This document shows positions 62,041-64,000 of a DNA stretch of 64,000 nucleotides, one piece after another. Position numbers and translations under genes: made by a program. The DNA comes from an uncultured Thermoanaerobaculia bacterium. GTDB taxonomy: Bacteria; Acidobacteriota; Thermoanaerobaculia; Multivoradales; Multivoraceae. The DNA lies in assembly GCA_951813015.1 (NCBI GenBank), contig CATOTG010000006.1, positions 682,001-746,000 of the forward strand. Direction: 5' to 3'. The notes under the pieces are model-generated. The model saw only the letters and a program-made list of their open reading frames with translations. It was not told the DNA's origin and made no database searches. Every line of letters begins with the position of its first letter. Position 1 is the first letter of the stretch.

Positions 62041-62156
62041 ACCTGTCTGAACCGCTACTGATAGCCGCGTCTTCGAGGCCGGTCGCTGGCTGTCGCTGAC
62101 GGCCCGTTCGCCGTTCCGGCAGCCGGGCGCGCGTTCTACGGACCGTTCCGCTCACC

Positions 62157-62162
62157 TATAGT
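62157..62162 (+). promoter_or_regulatory. Candidate -10 element 6 nt before ATG 62169
   Basis: TATAGT lies 6 nt before the ATG. GAGGA abuts the start codon and is too close to act as a ribosome binding site. Confidence 0.35.
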
Positions 62163-62168
62163 TGAGGA

Positions 62169-64000
62169 ATGCTGCGGCTTGAGTACCGCTCCCGCCTGTT
62201 GCTGGCCGTTGCGACGGGCGGTTTCGTCTGCGCGCCCCTGTGGACCCAGCCGGTCGCCGACCCGCCGTTGGCCGTCACCGGTGCACTCGTCGACCAAAGC
62301 GGCTTGCCCGTTGCCGGATTCGCAGTGGTTCTTCGCCCCTGTCCGAGCGAGCACCAAATCGACCTCGACTTGCTCGGCTTCTCGAACGCGTTGCCCGAAG
62401 CCGTCGACCGGACCCGCTCCGGCCCGGACGGCCGCTTCTCACTGACTGCGCCCTTGCCAGGTCCCTACCGTCTGGAGGTCCGCCCTCTAGCACCCCCCGA
62501 CCAGCCGAACGTCGAGCTTCCCTTCCTCTACCGGGACTTCGCCCCGCTGGCTGAAGATCGATCCTTGGAACCTTTCAAGCTGTTGCGGCGTCACCCTGTG
62601 ACGATCCGGGTGCTGGACGCCGCCGAGCGGCCGGTTCAGGGAGCGAGAGTTGTCGTCAGTTCCTGGGCGGGCCGCCGGGAGGGCTGCTTCGCCGGGAGCT
62701 CGGCCGACGAGCGGCTAAGCACCGGCCTTGGCTTCCATCGTACGGCCTCCACTACGAACGGCGAGGGTGCGGCCCGTTTTCTGATGCCGACGTTGTCGGC
62801 CAAGGTGGTCGTTAGCATGCCCGGGTTCGCCGTGGCTCGTGTCACCACGGAAGCACGCGAAACAGCGGTGCGGCTCGAGCGCTCGACCGGGTTCCGATAC
62901 CGGGTCGCCGGCCCGGACGGTGAACCCGCGCCTCGGGTAGTCATCCGCACGGCCGACGACTTCCAGGCGCCTCTCGCGGTGACGGATGAATCGGGAACGG
63001 CGACGGTCGGCCGTCTCGCTGACGGCGCCACTGGCTACGAGTTCGAACGTGGGGACCAGGCGTTGGCCCGGGTCGCACCCCCGCCGCAGAGGGCGGCAGA
63101 CCCGATCAGCGTAGCGCCGGTCGTGGACGTGCAACTCGAGGCGCCATTCCGGATCCTGGGTCGCGCCTTGGAGGCCTCGACGGGGCTTCCGCTTGAGAAC
63201 GCGGCTGTCTGGTCCCGGGAGACCCCCGGGCACAACGCGATCAGCGGGCCGCGCGGCGGCTTCAAACTGACGACCCGTCCGCGGCGGGGTGCGCTCGCGT
63301 TCCGGACGATTGCGCCCGGCTACCTCCCCGCCAAGGTTGACGCCGAGAGCCCAAGGCGCAGTACCGCGTCGGAAGTTGTGGTTGCCCTTACTCCCGCGGC
63401 TACCTTGGTTGGCCAAGTCACGGATGCCTACGAGCGGCCCGTCGCCGACGCCGAGATACGCGCCGAGCCGCACCCTGGTTGCGGGCCGGCCCGACGGCCC
63501 CCGCCAAGGATCCAACTGACTATGTCGAATAGCGACGGTTTCTTCCGAATTCGACGCATCCCCACAGGGGACAGCCTACCGATTGATGGTGCACGCCTCT
63601 GGTTTTCCGGTCAAGTTCATGGAGGTTCCGCCGGTTGAACCCGGCCCTGAAGCCCGACTGCTCCGAATCACGCTGACCGCCGGCAGCGGCGCCTGGGGCA
63701 GGGTGATCGATACCGAAGGCAATCCCGTGCCGAACGCCGAAGTGACGCTCCATTGGCCGGAGAGCGCGCCACGGCGTTTCGGGTGCCGGCACCCCGGCCC
63801 GGCGGACCCTGCGACGACCGACGAGCAAGGCCAGTTCCGTTTTCCGCCCCTCAGCGCGGGTACCTACCGGGTGGTCGTGGCGCACGCCGACTACGTCTGG
63901 ACCGGAGACTCGACCGCCGAAGTGCAAGGAGAAGTAGAGAGCTACGTTGGCAACTTCACTCTCTTCGCCGGCGCGAAGCTGCATGGTCGGGTCATTGATT
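62169..64000 (+). CDS. Carboxypeptidase-regulatory-like repeat protein, frameshifted and cut by the window end
   Basis: A signal peptide-like start (LLLAVATGGFVCAPLW) is followed by several beta-sandwich repeats of the CarboxypepD_reg type: VTGALVDQSGLPVAGFAVVL, VTIRVLDAAERPVQGARVVV, LVGQVTDAYERPVADAEI. The first frame stops at 63638, but the pattern continues in the +1 frame (AWGRVIDTEGNPVPNAEVTL, LSAGTYRVVVAHADY) to the right edge. Removing one G from GGGG at 63567-63570 fuses both parts. The protein is probably secreted or surface-bound; ligand unknown. Confidence 0.75.

Overview
This is a 64 kb stretch of a high-GC chromosome from a Gram-negative bacterium. The evidence for an outer membrane is a LolA-type lipoprotein carrier, lipobox proteins, a PagL-like lipid A deacylase, an LPS-type family 2 glycosyltransferase and a full-length System I cytochrome c maturation locus. 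My best guess is an Acidobacteriota lineage (Thermoanaerobaculia-like), from the mix of a SecDF/YajC/Tgt block, zapA-rny-ymdB, RaSEA-like radical SAM proteins and carboxypeptidase-regulatory-like repeat proteins. That placement is inference; there is no rRNA here.

Layout. 1-4.5 kb: end of an FmdB-type protein, tRNA-Sec, a lipoprotein, tRNA-Ala, moeA, a type II secretion/type IV pilus F protein and a second lipoprotein. 4.5-9 kb: a three-gene accessory block (asparagine-synthetase-like enzyme lacking the glutaminase cysteine, a radical SAM protein of unknown function with a 360-bp tandem repeat at its 5' end, and a flavin halogenase-like oxidoreductase). 9.1-15.9 kb: tmk-holB, a coiled-coil PD-(D/E)XK protein, a DsbA-like thioredoxin, an iodotyrosine-deiodinase-like nitroreductase, manC and trmB. 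15.9-24.4 kb: HD phosphohydrolase, lolA-like, tgt, yajC, secD, secF and a bifunctional relA/spoT. 24.5-29.8 kb: two paralogous PKD/Ig surface proteins, accB-accC-thiE, a tiny membrane protein and aroK.

29.9-36.2 kb (minus strand): ccmA-B-D-E-F-G-H-I, a tightly overlapping operon from which ccmC is absent. 36.5-45.6 kb: ECF sigma factor, frameshifted anti-sigma factor, bactofilin-like lipoprotein, a zinc-ribbon TPR protein, proS, a CNNM/CBS protein and threonine ammonia-lyase. 45.7-53.5 kb: two tRNA-Val genes, thrS, the scar of a deleted AAA/PIN-like module, an RNA ligase, rpmI, rplT, a coiled-coil protein, zapA, a structured RNA candidate, rny and ymdB. infC is not between thrS and rpmI, where it usually sits. 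53.7-60.5 kb: glycosyltransferase, pagL-like, trm112-like, a polyprenyl synthase, tlyA, nadK, ribBA and gmd. 60.6-64 kb: a lipoprotein, a decayed insertion sequence and a frameshifted repeat-domain protein that runs off the window.

Cross-cutting themes. Short GC-rich palindromic elements are scattered between genes; one family appears to have been amplified in tandem into the radical SAM reading frame. Several genes without a ribosome binding site carry a TANNNT hexamer 6-8 nt before the start codon, which suggests leaderless transcripts. Two genes are broken by an extra G in a four-G run, which may be sequencing error. The most promising under-described system is the asparagine-synthetase-like / radical SAM / flavin halogenase-like trio.
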